A DNA stretch of 6,651 bases from Saprospirales bacterium (GTDB taxonomy: Bacteria > Bacteroidota > Bacteroidia > Chitinophagales > Saprospiraceae), in the NCBI GenBank assembly GCA_024642645.1, contig JAHEAS010000200.1, positions 1-6,651 on the forward strand, in the 5' to 3' direction. This document shows positions 5,077 through 6,651 of the stretch, piece after piece (the stretch's first letter is position 1; the number at the start of each line of letters is the position of its first letter). The notes under the pieces were generated by a model. That model was given only the letters and a program-made list of their open reading frames with translations. It did no database searches and had not been told where the DNA came from. The position numbers and the translations under genes were made by a program.

Positions 5077-6651
5077 ATGATGAGACATTTCTTAACTACT
5101 TTTTGCGCAGTACTTTTTACGCTCTCCATTTCTGCCCAATCTGCTCCTAAGTATTTCCAAAAAGTTACAGAACAGCAGGTATTTCTCCCACAAAATGCAG
5201 AAACAGTGACGATGCCTAGCAGCTACATCTTGTTTTCGCTCGACCTTCCTGCCATGCGCAACCACCTACGCAATGCACCTGCCGAAGGGTCCGCCGAGGC
5301 ACTGTCTGGCAGTTTTCAAGTAGAGTTACCACTGCCAGATGGCACAGTGGAAACTTTCAAAGCTTGGGAATCACTGGTGATGGACCCTGCATTGGCGGAG
5401 CGCTACCCGATGATTAGGACGTTTGCTGGAATTGGTCTCACCGACCCTACGCACACTGTGCGATTTGGCTTTGGTTTGGATGGCTTCCATGCATTCATCG
5501 TAAAAGATGGCGGGGGCTCTTTGGTAATGCCATACGCCAGCAACCAAACGCAATACTATCTATGCTTTAACCGCTCAGAATTGAGTTGGCAGAACGTTGA
5601 CCTACCTGCCCCACTTGTTAAATTTGTGCCAATGGAAGGCGGTCCAATTGACCCATCCGGCCTCATTCCCGAAGACAACGAAGTTGATTTTCGGGGCGGT
5701 GGCGAAGGTGCACTGACCGTTAGGAGGACCTACCGTTTTGCACTAGCTTGTACGGGTGAATACGGGATAGGCCACGGTGGTACTGTGCCGACAGTTCTTT
5801 CTACTTTGGTCACCGCAACAAATACCCTCAATTCGGTCATGGAGCGAGATGCTGATGTTCGAATGATGATGGTCCCTAATAATGATTTGCTTGTTTTTGT
5901 TGACCCAAACAACGACCCATATAATAACGCGAACATGGGTTTATCTCTGCTCGGCCAAAATGAAGATGTGCTCAACCAGATAGTGGGCTTGTCCAGCTTT
6001 GACATCGGTCACGTTTACACTGGCCCTTGCAATGATGTGGGTGGCGTCGTGAGTGGCTCAGTTTGTAGTGGTGGCAAAGGACGTGGAGTCACTTGCAATT
6101 GGGGTACCGATGTCGTTGGAACAACGCTTTCCATTGCAGCGCACGAAATGGGTCACCAGTTTACTGGAGGCCATACATTCAATAACTGCCCTGGACAAGA
6201 AGACCAACATTCATCAGGTTCAGCATGGGAGCCTGGTAGTGGAAGTACCATATTGTCCTACCAAGGTTCCTGCGGCTCTAACAACATACCTGGTCCTGCC
6301 AGCATCCATTACCACGGTGGTACGGTGGAGCAGTTTTGGATAAACACCCACCAAACAGGTGGTAGCATTTGTGGCAATCTCTTCGAGACATCTAACCATT
6401 CACCTGTTGTGGAACACAACTACACAGATGGTTTCTATATCCCAATCAGTACGCCATTTGAGTTGATTGCCTCGGCGAGCGATGCCGACAACGACCCCAT
6501 CAAATATGTTTGGGAACAAATAGACCTTGGGCCTTCTGTGCAGCTTGGGACACCATTTGGAAGCTCTCCCGCTTTTAGGGTTTATGACCCAGTGGTCAGT
6601 GGCAAACGGTATTTTCCAAGGCTTCCTATTCTTTTGAATAATGGGTCAGAA
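5077..6651 (+). CDS. Secreted reprolysin-like zinc metallopeptidase (partial, C-terminus off the edge)
   Basis: The frame is open from the ATG at 5077 to the window end, giving 525 residues of a longer protein; an ATG at 5080 is equally possible. Residues 1-20 are a signal peptide, probably cut before Gln21. Residues ~21-215 form a propeptide-like region of the Bacteroidota family, with WESLVMDPALAERYPMIRTF and a GFHAFIV block. The metzincin catalytic domain covers ~217-435. It begins TYRFALACTGEYGIGHGGTV, continues through MERDADVRMMMVPNN and FDIGHVYTG, and reaches the zinc site HEMGHQFTGGH (residues 356-366; H356, E357, H360, H366). The Met-turn region GSGSTILSYQGSC has Leu393 where Met is expected. 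From ~439 an Ig/PKD-like domain begins (SNHSPVVEHN, then ASDADNDPIKYVWEQ). It likely degrades extracellular protein. A T9SS sorting domain is expected beyond the edge but not seen. The gene has its own promoter. Confidence 0.9.
   Translation, partial: MMRHFLTTFCAVLFTLSISAQSAPKYFQKVTEQQVFLPQNAETVTMPSSYILFSLDLPAMRNHLRNAPAEGSAEALSGSFQVELPLPDGTVETFKAWESLVMDPALAERYPMIRTFAGIGLTDPTHTVRFGFGLDGFHAFIVKDGGGSLVMPYASNQTQYYLCFNRSELSWQNVDLPAPLVKFVPMEGGPIDPSGLIPEDNEVDFRGGGEGALTVRRTYRFALACTGEYGIGHGGTVPTVLSTLVTATNTLNSVMERDADVRMMMVPNNDLLVFVDPNNDPYNNANMGLSLLGQNEDVLNQIVGLSSFDIGHVYTGPCNDVGGVVSGSVCSGGKGRGVTCNWGTDVVGTTLSIAAHEMGHQFTGGHTFNNCPGQEDQHSSGSAWEPGSGSTILSYQGSCGSNNIPGPASIHYHGGTVEQFWINTHQTGGSICGNLFETSNHSPVVEHNYTDGFYIPISTPFELIASASDADNDPIKYVWEQIDLGPSVQLGTPFGSSPAFRVYDPVVSGKRYFPRLPILLNNGSE

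Overview
The window reads as chromosomal DNA of a Bacteroidota member, most likely near Saprospirales/Chitinophagales (inference). The evidence is a type IX secretion (T9SS) C-terminal sorting domain on a secreted protein, a Bacteroidota-style reprolysin-like metallopeptidase, a YebC protein with the short N-terminus typical of this phylum, several promoter-like TTG-N19/21-TAnnTTTG elements, and start codons without a Shine-Dalgarno sequence. No tRNA, rRNA, CRISPR array, transposase or phage gene is visible.

Layout. Positions 1-267 hold no assignable gene. They contain a large imperfect inverted repeat (59-182) and a minus-strand terminator (212-244). A minus-strand gene (268-1278) encodes a secreted T9SS cargo protein with a conserved N-terminal domain, four 14-residue Thr/Pro/Asp repeats and a sorting domain. 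An AT-rich divergent spacer (1279-1817) carries a good promoter for the next plus-strand gene. That gene (1818-2483) joins a CBM48/AMPK-type glycogen-binding domain to a lysine/alanine/proline-rich histone-H1-like tail, and it ends at a strong terminator.

Next come a DUF1761 membrane protein (2670-3173), a YdeI/OmdA-family protein with a DUF1905 domain (3250-3765), and a YebC/TACO1-family translation factor (3903-4622) followed by a strong hairpin terminator. After about 330 bases of non-coding DNA with a promoter, a secreted zinc metallopeptidase starts at 5077 and runs off the right edge, so its C-terminus is not seen.

Functionally this looks like a patchwork of small transcription units rather than one operon. 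Most units have their own promoter or terminator; only DUF1761 and YdeI could be co-transcribed. The two outer genes are export products, and the middle genes are cytoplasmic or inner-membrane housekeeping or accessory proteins. The most unusual items are the glycogen-binding/H1-tail fusion, the synonymously diverged DTT-rich repeat linker that looks like a dense O-glycosylation array, and non-canonical residues in the metallopeptidase zinc-site region. I see no clear novel multi-gene defence or mobile system.
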